Shown piece by piece: positions 7,822 to 16,096 of a DNA stretch of 64,000 nucleotides. Position numbers and translations under genes: made by a program. The DNA is from Desulfomonilaceae bacterium (GTDB taxonomy: Bacteria; Desulfobacterota; Desulfomonilia; Desulfomonilales; Desulfomonilaceae), in assembly GCA_041662605.1 (NCBI GenBank), contig JBAZSD010000023.1, positions 1 to 64,000 on the forward strand. Direction: 5' to 3'. The first letter of the stretch is position 1; every line of letters begins with the position of its first letter. The notes beneath the pieces are model-generated. The model had not been told where the DNA came from. It worked only from the letters and a program-made list of their open reading frames with translations, and did not search any database.

Positions 7822-8571
7822 TCAATTTGCTACGGCGCGTAAACTGGTAGCCGGCGCTTGTAACAATTCGTACGCGAGGCTCCGTCCTGAGTCTGTAACA
7901 AAGTCTCTATCAATAACTTCTGAGAGGAAGCTAGGGTCCAGCTCTGATTTTTTCATCTTTTCCTGAAGAGAAGCCAGGAGATGGGCGTCATGAACCAGAT
8001 CGAGATCTCTGGATTGATAAGATCCTGGATCATCTAGATGTTTAATTATGTCACATACTTCCTCTATTATTTCTTCAGGGGCGTCCAATTTTTCGAGTAT
8101 TTCGCGAGCCACAGCCGTAGATTTTTCCTTTTTACCGGTAATATCCGCCTGTCCTGGAGAATCAATCGGTTCAATATCATGCAGGTAAGCGGCCGAAAGA
8201 AGTACGGCAGGTTTTGACTTCTCCGAGCCTATTAATTTTTCAACCAGTGAAGCCACTCTGGAAGCGTGACCTATCCGTCTAAAATCGTTCTTAAGTCGCA
8301 TCTTCATTTCCACGGCGACTCGATCTTTGAAAAGATCTTCTTTCTGTTTCATTAACTCGGGCGGAAGATCTCCGAAACATTGTCGGGCAAATTTGCAATG
8401 AGCGGCGCAACCAAAATCCATTTTGGGGTTTAAAACGTACTGGCTGCATTTTTTGCACTTACGACGGGTTTCGTCCTTAAAAAACTCTATCCTGGATCCG
8501 CAGTTCGGACATTCGGTTTCAAAGATAGCGTCAAATTTCCAATAACGGGGATCCTGACCGGGACATTTCAT
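7822..8571 (-). CDS. Zinc-ribbon plus HD-domain protein
   Basis: A 249-residue cytoplasmic protein. The N-terminus has a zinc-ribbon-like CPNC...CKKC pair (about residues 20-42) followed by further cysteines at 54-65 (GCAAHCKFARQC). The C-terminal two thirds is an HD phosphohydrolase fold: an upstream GHASRV His, the YLHDIE His-Asp pair and a later KHLDD motif. HD proteins hydrolyse nucleotides or phosphodiesters; the substrate here is not known. It lies between hcp and the ferredoxin gene on the same strand, next to the ferredoxin start. An AAGGAGAT ribosome site precedes the ATG. Position suggests a role in the nitrosative or redox response. Confidence 0.8.
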   Translation of the reverse strand: MKCPGQDPRYWKFDAIFETECPNCGSRIEFFKDETRRKCKKCSQYVLNPKMDFGCAAHCKFARQCFGDLPPELMKQKEDLFKDRVAVEMKMRLKNDFRRIGHASRVASLVEKLIGSEKSKPAVLLSAAYLHDIEPIDSPGQADITGKKEKSTAVAREILEKLDAPEEIIEEVCDIIKHLDDPGSYQSRDLDLVHDAHLLASLQEKMKKSELDPSFLSEVIDRDFVTDSGRSLAYELLQAPATSLRAVAN

Positions 8572-8611
8572 GGCTGTATCTCCTTTCCACTAAAGGAGTC
8601 GTTTTTTATAG

Positions 8612-8645
8612 GCGGCGCATGGTCTGTAACATTGGCATGCGCCGC
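8612..8645 (-). other. Strong hairpin between hcp and the HD gene
   Basis: GCGGCGCATG and its exact reverse complement CATGCGCCGC enclose a 14-base loop. On the coding (minus) strand no T-run follows, so this may be a processing or stability element separating hcp from the downstream genes rather than a classic terminator. A 10-base tandem pair (TAGATTCCT repeated) lies at 8700-8719. Confidence 0.5.
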
Positions 8646-8747
8646 GAAGAGTTTTTAATCAATTTCCGATTGATACTATTCTGTTAATTAAGATGAGTGT
8701 AGATTCCTTTAGATTCCTGCGCCTTGATAGTCATCAATACTTGCGGA

Positions 8748-10385
8748 TCAGCCCAGGATCGCCTTTAGATCCTCATCCGGCGTACTAATAGGTTTGATGT
8801 CAAAAGTCTTTACCAAGGTGTCGAGCACGTTAGGGGTGATGAACGCCGGCAGGCTCGGGCCAAGACGAATTCCCTTTATTCCCAGGTAAAAGAGGGTCAG
8901 TAAGATGGCCACAGCCTTTTGTTCATACCAGGATAGAATCATCGAGAGCGGCAGTTCATTGACTCCACAGTTAAAGGCCTTAGCCAGAGCTATTGCGATC
9001 TGGATGGCTGAGTAAGCGTCATTGCATTGGCCGACATCCAGAAGACGTGGAATTCCGCCGATATCTCCAAGGTCCTTGTCAAAGAAGCGGAATTTTCCGC
9101 AGGCCAATGTCAAGACGACAGTGTCCTTTGGGGTTTTCTCAACAAATTCGGTATAGTAGTTGCGGCCGGGTTTGGCTCCATCACATCCGGCAACCAGAAA
9201 GAAGTGCTTTATGGCTCCACTCTTCACCGCGTCGATTACCTTGTCCGCGACAGACATCACTGCATTTCTGGCGAAACCACACATGACTTCCTTGCCTTGA
9301 TAATCTGAAGTAAAACCAGGCATCTCCAATGCTTTTTGGATCACGGGCGCAAAATTCTTATCCGAGATGTGTTTTACATCTGGATAGCCTACAAGCCCGG
9401 TGCTGAAGATGTTGTCGTTGTAGGAAGGAGCCGGTTTCTGAATACAGTTGGTAGTCATCAGAATAGCGCCGGGGAACTCAGCGAATTCCTTTTTCTGGTT
9501 TTGCCATGCGGTTCCGAAATGGCCGTAAAAATGCGGATATTTCTTTAAACCCGGATATGCGTGTGTGGGTAGCATTTCTCCATGGGTATAAACATAAATG
9601 CCCTTGCCTGCCGACTGCTTAAGGATTTCCTCCAGGTCCTTGAGGTCGTGCCCTGATACAAGTATCGCCTTGCCGGTCTTGTGCCCGAGAGGCACTTTTG
9701 TCGGAACCGGGTGGCCGTAGACCCCTGTGTTTGCGGCGTCAAGCAGTTCCATGGTTTTAAGGTTGATCTCACCGCATTTTAGTACCAGACCTACCCAGTC
9801 ATTAAGATTCAGGTTGTGACTCAGTGTCGCTGCCAGTCCTTCTGACACGAATGCGTAAATCTCATCATTTTCTTTTCCAAGGATCCTGGCATGATCAGCA
9901 TAGGCAGCCACTCCTCTTAACCCAAAGATCAAGGTGTGCTTCAATGACACTATATCCTGATTGTCCGAGTCAGCCTTGAATCCTTTGGTTAATCCCTGTT
10001 CTATCATGCCCTGCTTATCTGGGGCCGGTTTAAACGTAGCTGCGTCTTCGGTGAAATCAACCTTTCCCCCTGCCGCTTTGACTCTCTCCTTCAGACCGTC
10101 ACGGTATGCCACCGCCTTCTTAATCATGGGTGGAAATCTGTCCTCATCGAAATCGACATTGGTTAGAGTCGCAAATAAAGCTTCATTGGTGAAAACATCG
10201 GCTGCGTGATCCACAACACCAACCTTTCTACCTTCGACCGCAAACAATGCCATACCTTTGAGAGCGTGAGTCAGGAGATCGTGGAGCGCAGCAGTTTCCG
10301 GGGATTTTCCACAGACACCCGCTCGGGTGCATCCGATACCGCCCGCAGTTTGTTCACACTGGTAGCAAAACATCTTGTCAGCCAT
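8748..10385 (-). CDS. hcp: Hydroxylamine reductase / hybrid cluster protein
   Basis: Hybrid cluster protein, 545 residues, the normal size. It reduces hydroxylamine and nitric oxide species and protects anaerobes against nitrosative stress. The N-terminal cluster cysteines are visible (Cys7, 10, 19, 25; C-X2-C-X8-C-X5-C), as are hybrid-cluster ligand regions such as GHDL, TNCIQKP, VAGCDG and CGKFRFF. The GGIPRLLDVGQCNDAYSA block near the C-terminus is diagnostic. An AGGAGGA ribosome site precedes the ATG. A perfect CTTGACTTAAGTCAAG palindrome lies about 100 bases upstream, and a CRP/FNR gene is nearby, so control by an HcpR-type regulator is likely. The downstream HD and ferredoxin genes are probably functional partners. 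Confidence 0.97.
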   Translation of the reverse strand: MADKMFCYQCEQTAGGIGCTRAGVCGKSPETAALHDLLTHALKGMALFAVEGRKVGVVDHAADVFTNEALFATLTNVDFDEDRFPPMIKKAVAYRDGLKERVKAAGGKVDFTEDAATFKPAPDKQGMIEQGLTKGFKADSDNQDIVSLKHTLIFGLRGVAAYADHARILGKENDEIYAFVSEGLAATLSHNLNLNDWVGLVLKCGEINLKTMELLDAANTGVYGHPVPTKVPLGHKTGKAILVSGHDLKDLEEILKQSAGKGIYVYTHGEMLPTHAYPGLKKYPHFYGHFGTAWQNQKKEFAEFPGAILMTTNCIQKPAPSYNDNIFSTGLVGYPDVKHISDKNFAPVIQKALEMPGFTSDYQGKEVMCGFARNAVMSVADKVIDAVKSGAIKHFFLVAGCDGAKPGRNYYTEFVEKTPKDTVVLTLACGKFRFFDKDLGDIGGIPRLLDVGQCNDAYSAIQIAIALAKAFNCGVNELPLSMILSWYEQKAVAILLTLFYLGIKGIRLGPSLPAFITPNVLDTLVKTFDIKPISTPDEDLKAILG

Positions 10386-10460
10386 TTTGTCCTCCTGTTT
10401 TATTGGTTCCGACTGAATCGGGAAACACTTGAATTCGATTTACTTGAAGTATCTGTAAAC

Positions 10461-10503
10461 AATATGGAGGTTGGGTGATCCAAAGACCTTGACTTAAGTC
10501 AAG
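10461..10503 (-). promoter_or_regulatory. HcpR/FNR-like operator and -10 element of hcp
   Basis: A perfect 16-bp palindrome CTTGACTTAAGTCAAG occupies 10488-10503, with the TTGA-N6-TCAA arms of CRP/FNR-family sites and the TTGAC/GTCAA form reported for HcpR. A CATATT hexamer on the minus strand (10461-10466) would place the transcription start near 10454 and the palindrome centre at about -41.5, the class II activator position. The match is seen; the regulator's identity is inferred. Confidence 0.7.
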
Positions 10504-10574
10504 CCCGCAAAAAAAATGTCAATTTTTTGATCAACCGAGAGAAAATTTCCAATTTGTTGGAAAGAAGGCTACGA

Positions 10575-10733
10575 CTACATGACTGTCTTGAGAAATTCCT
10601 GAAGCCCGACACGCTCTATGATTTCTCCGAATCTCTCACCTCTGTTATTGTGGGCCATGTAGAAATCCAAAATATGATCAATGAGTTGCGCGGTTTCATT
10701 TTCCGAGAAGAGACCTGGTATCTCTGAAGCGAG
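10575..10733 (-). pseudogene. In-frame C-terminal continuation after the TGA
   Basis: After the TGA at 10734-10736 the same minus-strand frame stays open for 52 codons and ends at TAG (10575-10577). The translation contains E-I-P-G-L-F-S-E, then Y-M-A-H-N-N-R-G-E-R-F-G-E-I-I-E-R-V-G-L, the expected C-terminal helix of this siroheme/ferredoxin family. It has no further stop or frameshift, so the damage, if real, is a single base (CGA to TGA fits). The full protein would be 265 residues. The 200 bases between this end and hcp hold the hcp control region. Confidence 0.8.
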
Positions 10734-11372
10734 TCAGGGATGTCTACCGAGCTTACCGCCTACCATAACGCGGTATCTTTGCCTGCCCCGGACAAGAGTC
10801 CCTGTGGGGCATGTCCTGATACAGTGTCCGCAGAACAGACACTTTTCCATGTCAATTTTGGGCAACCACATCTGATCATTCATCGAGATTGCTTTTTCGA
10901 TGCAGACCTCGGCGCAAGCGGCGCACCGGCTACACTCCACATCAGTAAGAGCCGGCTTTACCGCCGCAATTATTCCAAGATCCGCCACCTGGGGCCTGGA
11001 ACAGGCGTTAGGGCAATCCGACACGGAAACTCTGAATTCATGATGAAATTTCAGAGGGCCACCAACCTTGGATTTTAGGAAGGTCTTGAGTTTTCTGGAC
11101 TGTAAGTTTTTTTCGAGGGTTATTGTGAGGTCATCTCGGGGAGGGATTTTGTTTGGGCAACCACTCGATCCAAAACAGCTTTCGATTTGGAAGCCCTTTA
11201 TTTCATCGTCCATGTTTTTCAGAAAATTTTGCTGGCAGATTCTGACGTGTTCAATTGTCACCTCTGAGGCGTTCTGCTTTTCAGCCTCCTGTTCTACTTT
11301 TTTCTTAACCCGCCTTCTAATGAAAAATGGAGTTTTGGCTATGGCTTCTTCGGCTGCTGGGCTCCAACGCAT
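10734..11372 (-). CDS. Siroheme reductase-like Fe-S protein, cut by in-frame TGA
   Basis: The open part is 212 residues of a nitrite/sulfite reductase-like protein. Residues 1-50 resemble the PCP_red helical domain. Next comes half of a siroheme-4Fe-4S domain with CX5C (Cys66, 72) and CX3C (Cys120, 124) ligand pairs. Two complete ferredoxin motifs follow (Cys147-157 and Cys178-188). The reading frame then meets TGA after V-M-V-G-G-K-L-G-R-H-P, but the same frame continues with 52 family-like residues (see the next entry). Relatives normally have Arg at the stop position. A GGGAGA site precedes the ATG. It may be a recent nonsense mutation, a sequencing error or a recoded UGA. Confidence 0.85.
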   Translation of the reverse strand: MRWSPAAEEAIAKTPFFIRRRVKKKVEQEAEKQNASEVTIEHVRICQQNFLKNMDDEIKGFQIESCFGSSGCPNKIPPRDDLTITLEKNLQSRKLKTFLKSKVGGPLKFHHEFRVSVSDCPNACSRPQVADLGIIAAVKPALTDVECSRCAACAEVCIEKAISMNDQMWLPKIDMEKCLFCGHCIRTCPTGTLVRGRQRYRVMVGGKLGRHP

Positions 11373-11558
11373 AAAAATAATCTCCCATCAATGTTCATTC
11401 ATATTTTATATTAGTTTGACTTATAATCAAGTCTACGCCGATCTTATAGTTTCAGAGCTTTATATTGGTAAAATGTTCCTGCATAACGTAAATTTAGGGC
11501 CAGATGCGCAACTTTATACCAAAAACTGGAATCACAATATCGTTTCAAGGAGGTGGCT

Positions 11559-12242
11559 TTGAGTCTTATTGAAGCTCTTCGTCTGATTCCACTGTTCGAG
11601 GGTCTTCCTGACAACCAATTAGAGGATCTAAACACGATCTCCCTGGAAAAATCATTCAAAAAGGGAGGATCAATATTTAATGAAGGAGACCCAGGGAACG
11701 GTTTCTATGTAGTAAAAGAGGGCCGAATTAAAATCTTCAAGATTTCAAGCGAAGGGAAAGAGCAAATCCTTCATGTCTTTGGGCCTGGGGAGCCTTTTGG
11801 AGAGGCTCCGGTCTTTGAAGGGCGTCAATTTCCAGCGCATGCCGAAGCGCTTGCGGATACTGTTTGTATCTTTTTTCCTAGAAAAGCCTTTACTGATCTT
11901 ATAAGCAAGAACCCATCACTGGCCATGAACATGCTGGGAGTTCTTTCCCGGCGTCTAAGACGTTTTGCCGCTTTGGTGGAAGATCTTTCTTTGAAGGAGG
12001 TTCCAGGGAGGCTGGCCGCCTATCTCCTATACTTAAGTAAGACTGAATCTGACTCTATTGAGTTGTCTCTGGACGTAGCCAAAGGCCAGTTGGCCGGGAT
12101 GCTTGGCACTATTCCGGAAACCCTGTCCAGAATTCTTGGCCGACTGGTCAAACAGGGGTATATAGAAGCCGTCGGTCCAAAAATCAGAATTGTTGATCTG
12201 CAAGGCCTTAGAGACCTTGCAGACGGTTCAAAACGCCTTTAG
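11559..12242 (+). CDS. CRP/FNR-family regulator, probably HcpR-like
   Basis: A 227-residue CRP/FNR-type transcription factor. Residues 1-120 form the cyclic-nucleotide-like beta-roll (FNEGDPGNGFYVVKEGRIKIF, GPGEPFGEAPVFEG), followed by the dimer helix and a winged helix-turn-helix with P-E-T-L-S-R in the recognition helix. That E-x-x-S-R pattern is the one FNR uses to read TTGA half sites, matching the palindrome upstream of hcp. There are no FNR-type N-terminal cysteines. The start is taken as TTG at 11559, five bases after AGGAGG; GTG at 11553 overlaps the ribosome site. It is divergent from the siroheme reductase gene. The name HcpR is inferred from context. Confidence 0.85.
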   Translation: MSLIEALRLIPLFEGLPDNQLEDLNTISLEKSFKKGGSIFNEGDPGNGFYVVKEGRIKIFKISSEGKEQILHVFGPGEPFGEAPVFEGRQFPAHAEALADTVCIFFPRKAFTDLISKNPSLAMNMLGVLSRRLRRFAALVEDLSLKEVPGRLAAYLLYLSKTESDSIELSLDVAKGQLAGMLGTIPETLSRILGRLVKQGYIEAVGPKIRIVDLQGLRDLADGSKRL

Positions 12243-12271
12243 AGAAATGTGTATACCGAAGGCATTGCCTC

Positions 12272-13138
12272 ATGGATTATCGGTCCTGTATAACTGGAAG
12301 AGAATCGAGCTATATCCAAGTGACAAACGATCTAAGGCTTCCGGTTATGAAAGAATACTCTGACAACCTGTGTGATTTGTACAACACTTACAACAGGAGA
12401 GAATTTGTTCACCCTGATCCTCTGGAATTTCTCTATGATTATGATGACCCCGAGGATAGAGAAATAGTTGGTTTGATCTCGTCGTGCCTGGCTTACGGAA
12501 GTGTATGGCAGATACTAAAAACGGTGAGGTATGTGCTCGACACCATCGGTCCCCCCCGAAAATTCTTGTTGAACGCCACACATGAAAAGCTTCTTCAGAC
12601 TTTTAAGGATTTCAAGTATCGTTTTACAAAAGGGGAAGAACTGGCGACTGTGCTGTTTGGGGTTGGCAGGGTGATCAGGATTCACGGATCCGTCAGGGAC
12701 TGTTTTCTTGAGGGCTACTCTCCAAATGACAAGAATACAATTAATGGACTTACTTATCTTGTAGCAGCTATCTCCGAGGTATTTAAAGAACGGCCGCGCA
12801 GCTTGCTGCCTAGTCCTGCCGGCGGCAGCGCATGCAAGCGTCTGAATCTGTTCATGCGTTGGATGGTGAGAAAAGACGCAGTTGATCCGGGCGGATGGGA
12901 CCAGATCCCTCCTTCAAAACTGATTGTGCCTATGGATGTTCACATGGGGAGGATATGCCGACGGCTGAAACTTACTTCACGAAGCCAATCCGACCTGAAG
13001 GCGGCGCTCGAAGTGACTGAGGCTTTCAGGAAAATTGAACCTGATGATCCGGTTCGTTATGATTTTTGTCTTACCCGTTTGGGTATAAGAGATGACCTGG
13101 AGCCTGATGAATTTCTCAAGGGGTGTGGTGTCGAATGA
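12272..13138 (+). CDS. TIGR02757 (DUF2400) family protein
   Basis: A 288-residue protein of the TIGR02757/DUF2400 family, widespread in Bacteroidetes and Deltaproteobacteria and without a firm function; the fold is thought to resemble helix-hairpin-helix DNA-repair proteins. Family marks are the NRREFVHPDPLEFLYDY start block, the L-A-Y-G-S-V motif, the R-W-M-V-R-K-D-x-V-D-P-G-G-W motif and the late M-D-V-H-M-G-R segment. The first 25 residues before MKEYSDNL are not family-like and the real start may be the ATG at 12347. It ends 19 bases from the convergent DUF192 gene. Confidence 0.87.
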   Translation: MDYRSCITGRESSYIQVTNDLRLPVMKEYSDNLCDLYNTYNRREFVHPDPLEFLYDYDDPEDREIVGLISSCLAYGSVWQILKTVRYVLDTIGPPRKFLLNATHEKLLQTFKDFKYRFTKGEELATVLFGVGRVIRIHGSVRDCFLEGYSPNDKNTINGLTYLVAAISEVFKERPRSLLPSPAGGSACKRLNLFMRWMVRKDAVDPGGWDQIPPSKLIVPMDVHMGRICRRLKLTSRSQSDLKAALEVTEAFRKIEPDDPVRYDFCLTRLGIRDDLEPDEFLKGCGVE

Positions 13139-13157
13139 TATGCGCCCCGGTGGCTTC

Positions 13158-13661
13158 TCAATCGCTGTTGAAAACCACTTTTTGGCCTTCTTTTATGCCA
13201 TGTTTTTTGCAAAAGCCCGCCGGGATTTCAAGACAGTAACGAACCGGGAATATCGATGGGTATACAATCCCTGAGTTTGGCCGGATCTGCTCGTAAATCA
13301 GTCTGATCACATCGTGTGAGTCAATCCAGACAGCATCGATCGGGAATTTCATGCCCTGCATATGTATTGCGAATACACCTGATCGAATAAAATCAAGCAG
13401 CATTCCCTGTTCTTCCCGAATCTCGGACCAACCGAGCAGACCCTCTGTTCTGGCTTTGTCGGTATTCGCCAGAGTAGCGACGATTGCTTTGGTTCCCAAG
13501 GTCATTCGAACAGTAGGCGCCGACAAAACCTTAACAGAGACATTGTCATTGTTGGACTGGGATTGCGCTGAACTCCAATCTGGGCAAAAAGCTAAAATGA
13601 GCCCTAGCGCTATAAAAACAGAGGCTAGTCCCGTCAAGGATGTCCGCACGGCATGCTTCAA
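13158..13661 (-). CDS. Exported DUF192 protein
   Basis: A 167-residue protein with an N-terminal signal peptide (hydrophobic residues 10-27, cleavage near residue 32) followed by a complete DUF192 domain. Typical segments are A-R-T-E-G-L-L-G-W-S, the G-M-L-L-D-F block, M-Q-G-M-K-F-P-I-D-A-V-W-I-D and R-Y-C-L-E-I-P-A-G-F-C. DUF192 proteins are small, periplasmic or secreted and of unknown role. It seems to start with TTG, ten bases after an AGGA, and convergently faces the TIGR02757 gene. Confidence 0.85.
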   Translation of the reverse strand: MKHAVRTSLTGLASVFIALGLILAFCPDWSSAQSQSNNDNVSVKVLSAPTVRMTLGTKAIVATLANTDKARTEGLLGWSEIREEQGMLLDFIRSGVFAIHMQGMKFPIDAVWIDSHDVIRLIYEQIRPNSGIVYPSIFPVRYCLEIPAGFCKKHGIKEGQKVVFNSD

Positions 13662-13843
13662 AAGATTTTGTTCCTAAAATAATCGCGTCGAGAGATCTTG
13701 CGCTTCCCTTCAGCTCGTTATATACAAGAATTCGCTTTTAAACAACCTGATCCGAGACATTGAAATTCCATGAGCGTCTACCAATAGACCTCTCAGCGAT
13801 TTTCAGAGGCGTATGTCAATTTTATAAAAAGGCGAGGTGGCAC

Positions 13844-14023
13844 ATGGCGGTAAATCCAAAACTTCTTGAAATTCTGGTATGCCCGAAATGCAAAGGTGAC
13901 CTGATCCTGACTGAAAATTCCGATGGACTGATTTGCAACGCCTGTCGTCTGAAATATGAAATCAAGGATGACATCCCGATCATGCTGATTGATGAAGCCA
14001 TCCCATTGGATTCAAAAGAATAG
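13844..14023 (+). CDS. Trm112-like zinc-ribbon protein
   Basis: A 59-residue Trm112/UPF0434 family protein. Two CxxC pairs (CPKC near residue 13 and CNAC near residue 34) form a zinc ribbon, ending with the usual K-Y-E-I-K-D-D-I-P-I-M-L-I-D-E-A tail. Trm112 proteins stabilise methyltransferases in eukaryotes; bacterial versions often sit next to lipid A or LPS genes, as here, ahead of a glycosyltransferase cluster. The ATG at 13844 follows a GAGGTGG ribosome site, and the open frame upstream is not family-like. Confidence 0.9.
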   Translation: MAVNPKLLEILVCPKCKGDLILTENSDGLICNACRLKYEIKDDIPIMLIDEAIPLDSKE

Positions 14024-14117
14024 AACTCCGTTTGTTTTCATAGCGCCGGTAGTGGGTTTTCCGGCGAAAGAAAGGTGTCGAGTTTAGGTGATTTTATGAC
14101 TGGCAGGAAAATTGGGC

Positions 14118-15206
14118 ATGAGGGCAGTTAGGCATAAGGGGTCAACGCCTTCCAGGATAGTTGTTCGCGGGGTTAACTGGGTTGGAGATACGATTATGAG
14201 TCTGCCTGCGGCGCGGGCTCTTCGCAAGATGTTTCCCGCCGCTCACATCGCTTTCTGGATACCGGCCTATCTGGAACCCTTGTTGAGACTGACAAAGGTT
14301 CCTGATGAAATAATAGTTTTTGAAAAGAAAGACGGGGGGGCTCTAAAGAGACCGTTATTGATGAAGGGCCGTCTGCAGCGAGGTCATTTTGACATGGCGG
14401 TTCTTTTTCAGAACGCGTTTGAGAGCGCTTTCACAGCCTGGCTCTCGGGAATAAAGCTTAGAGTCGGCTATCCTACCGATTTGCGAGGATCATTCCTGAA
14501 TATTAAAACGCCGCTGATCCCGTCCATCCTTTCAGGACATCAGGTTTTTTATTATCTGGAGATAGTCAAACATCTGGACAGTTATTTCAGGCTTGGCCGT
14601 TTTCAATACCTGGGTAAACCGGATTGCTCCATAAAACTTCCTGCCGTGGAGATAGAGAAGGCCCGAAAGCTTCTCCTGGATGAAGGCGCAGACCTCAAAG
14701 GACGTTTAGTATGTCTGTGTCCAGGTTCTGTAAATTCCGACGCTAAACGATGGCCTGCGGAATATTATTCGAGACTCGCTGATTTTCTCATAGAAGAACT
14801 CGATGCGAGGATTGTCTTTCTTGGAGCCCCCCAAGAGCGAGACATGGTGGATGGTATAATCAGCCAAATGACCCGAGGCTCTGCTTTTAATCTAGCGGCG
14901 AAATCCGACATGGTGATGTCTCTGGGTATAATGAATCAGAGTTCCCTGGTTATTTCCAATGATACAGGTAGCGCTCATCTGGCTGTGGCGGCCGGCGCAA
15001 GAAGTTTAACAATTTTTGGCCCCACCATTGCAGGGGCGACTGCGCCGTTTGGGCCGCTTGCGCTTATTATTCAAGGAAAAGCGGAATGCGCCCCATGCAA
15101 CGATCATAATTGTCGCGACAAGGGACATACCTGCATGAGGAATCTCACCCCTGAAGTTGTAGCCCAAAAAGCGTCTGAAATTATGGCGCTATCTCACAGT
15201 GTGTGA
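14118..15206 (+). CDS. waaF: GT9 heptosyltransferase (WaaF-like)
   Basis: A family 9 glycosyltransferase of 362 residues, most like lipopolysaccharide heptosyltransferase II, adding ADP-heptose to the LPS inner core at the cytoplasmic face of the membrane. Visible features are the V-R-G-V-N-W-V-G-D-T-I-M-S-L-P start, the C-P-G-S-x-x-x-x-A-K-R-W-P nucleotide-sugar motif and the N-D-T-G-S-A-H-L-A-V-A loop, with a Cys-rich C-terminal stretch (CAPCNDHNC) typical of WaaF. ATG at 14118 is preferred because AGGA lies nine bases upstream; a TTG lies two codons earlier. The next gene starts at its stop, so they form an operon. Confidence 0.87.
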   Translation: MRAVRHKGSTPSRIVVRGVNWVGDTIMSLPAARALRKMFPAAHIAFWIPAYLEPLLRLTKVPDEIIVFEKKDGGALKRPLLMKGRLQRGHFDMAVLFQNAFESAFTAWLSGIKLRVGYPTDLRGSFLNIKTPLIPSILSGHQVFYYLEIVKHLDSYFRLGRFQYLGKPDCSIKLPAVEIEKARKLLLDEGADLKGRLVCLCPGSVNSDAKRWPAEYYSRLADFLIEELDARIVFLGAPQERDMVDGIISQMTRGSAFNLAAKSDMVMSLGIMNQSSLVISNDTGSAHLAVAAGARSLTIFGPTIAGATAPFGPLALIIQGKAECAPCNDHNCRDKGHTCMRNLTPEVVAQKASEIMALSHSV

Positions 15207-16096
15207 TGAATCCGTTTGTAAGCGTAATCATTCCGACATATAACCGACTTGAATTACTCAAAGAAACGGTAGAATCAGTGCGGAGGCAACACTTCCGGGA
15301 CTTTGAAATCGTTGTGATCAATGACGGTTCTGATGACGGCACTGCAGAATGGCTTGCGCAACAGAGCGATGTGATCTTTGTCGATCAACCCAATTCCGGC
15401 ATTGCGTCGTCGAGGAACAAAGGGGCTTTAGTAAGTAAGGGTGAGTGGCTTGCGTTTCTTGATCATGATGACATATGGGCCCCGGATAAGCTGCAGAGTC
15501 AGGTAGACTTTGTTTGTGTTAATCCTGGAGTCGGCATGGTCGCGGTCAAGCACGTCAGACTCGGAAGCAGGACCATCTCGACAGGCCCCGGGAAATGGAC
15601 CAAGGGCGATCTTTTTGTAAAGGCTTTTTCGGAAAGCTTCATACATACTTCTTCAGTAATGATTCGAAGAGATGTCCTGGAAAAAATAGGCGGATTTCCA
15701 ACAAAGTATCGATTTGCAGACGAATTTGATGTCTGGTTGAAAATTTCCAGGAATTACGACATAGCGTTTCTTGACAAGCCCCTGGTTTTTATTAGGTTTT
15801 ACGATTCAAACACGAGCCACAACAGGTTAGGGGTCAGGTCAGACACTTATGACATTCTTATGAAAAATTATGACCCGGATCGTATTCCACGAAAAATTTT
15901 TCTGAAGACATTGTCAAATCATGATATTTCATTTGGTAGAGCCTATGTCAACCTGAACGACCTGAACAACGCCCTGAAATGGTTCCGCAGCGCTGTGAAC
16001 AGAACGCCCTTCAGGCCGAGGGCGTGGCGTTATTACATCAGGTATAAGATTCTTTCTTTACTAAGATTTTTTCGACCAGGCCCTGCAAATGGCTAA
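15206..16096 (+). CDS. Family 2 glycosyltransferase
   Basis: A 296-residue GT2 enzyme of the GT-A fold. It shows the V-S-V-I-I-P-T-Y-N-R start, the V-I-N-D-G-S-D-D-G-T nucleotide-binding Asp block, the F-L-D-H-D-D metal-binding DxD region and a later E-F-D-V-W-L acidic motif. The last 60 residues are basic and may touch the membrane. The start overlaps the stop of the heptosyltransferase gene (TGATG; a GTG one codon earlier is possible), and the downstream kinase gene overlaps its end by eight bases. It probably adds a sugar to the LPS core or a related glycan; the donor cannot be read. Confidence 0.88.
   Translation: MNPFVSVIIPTYNRLELLKETVESVRRQHFRDFEIVVINDGSDDGTAEWLAQQSDVIFVDQPNSGIASSRNKGALVSKGEWLAFLDHDDIWAPDKLQSQVDFVCVNPGVGMVAVKHVRLGSRTISTGPGKWTKGDLFVKAFSESFIHTSSVMIRRDVLEKIGGFPTKYRFADEFDVWLKISRNYDIAFLDKPLVFIRFYDSNTSHNRLGVRSDTYDILMKNYDPDRIPRKIFLKTLSNHDISFGRAYVNLNDLNNALKWFRSAVNRTPFRPRAWRYYIRYKILSLLRFFRPGPANG

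Noticed and set aside
8658..8674. ATCAAT-N5-ATTGAT inverted repeat near hcp
   Set aside because: The arms have the opposite orientation to FNR/HcpR sites (TCAA first, TTGA second) and no promoter fits.
10527..10727. Plus-strand frame of 66 codons starting with TTG between hcp and the siroheme reductase gene
   Set aside because: It lies antisense to the in-frame continuation of the reductase gene, which explains the open frame; it has no ribosome site or family features.
11415..11430. TTTGACTTATAATCAA as a second CRP/FNR site
   Set aside because: The arms are separated by seven bases rather than six and do not fall at a good promoter position, so it is only a weak candidate.
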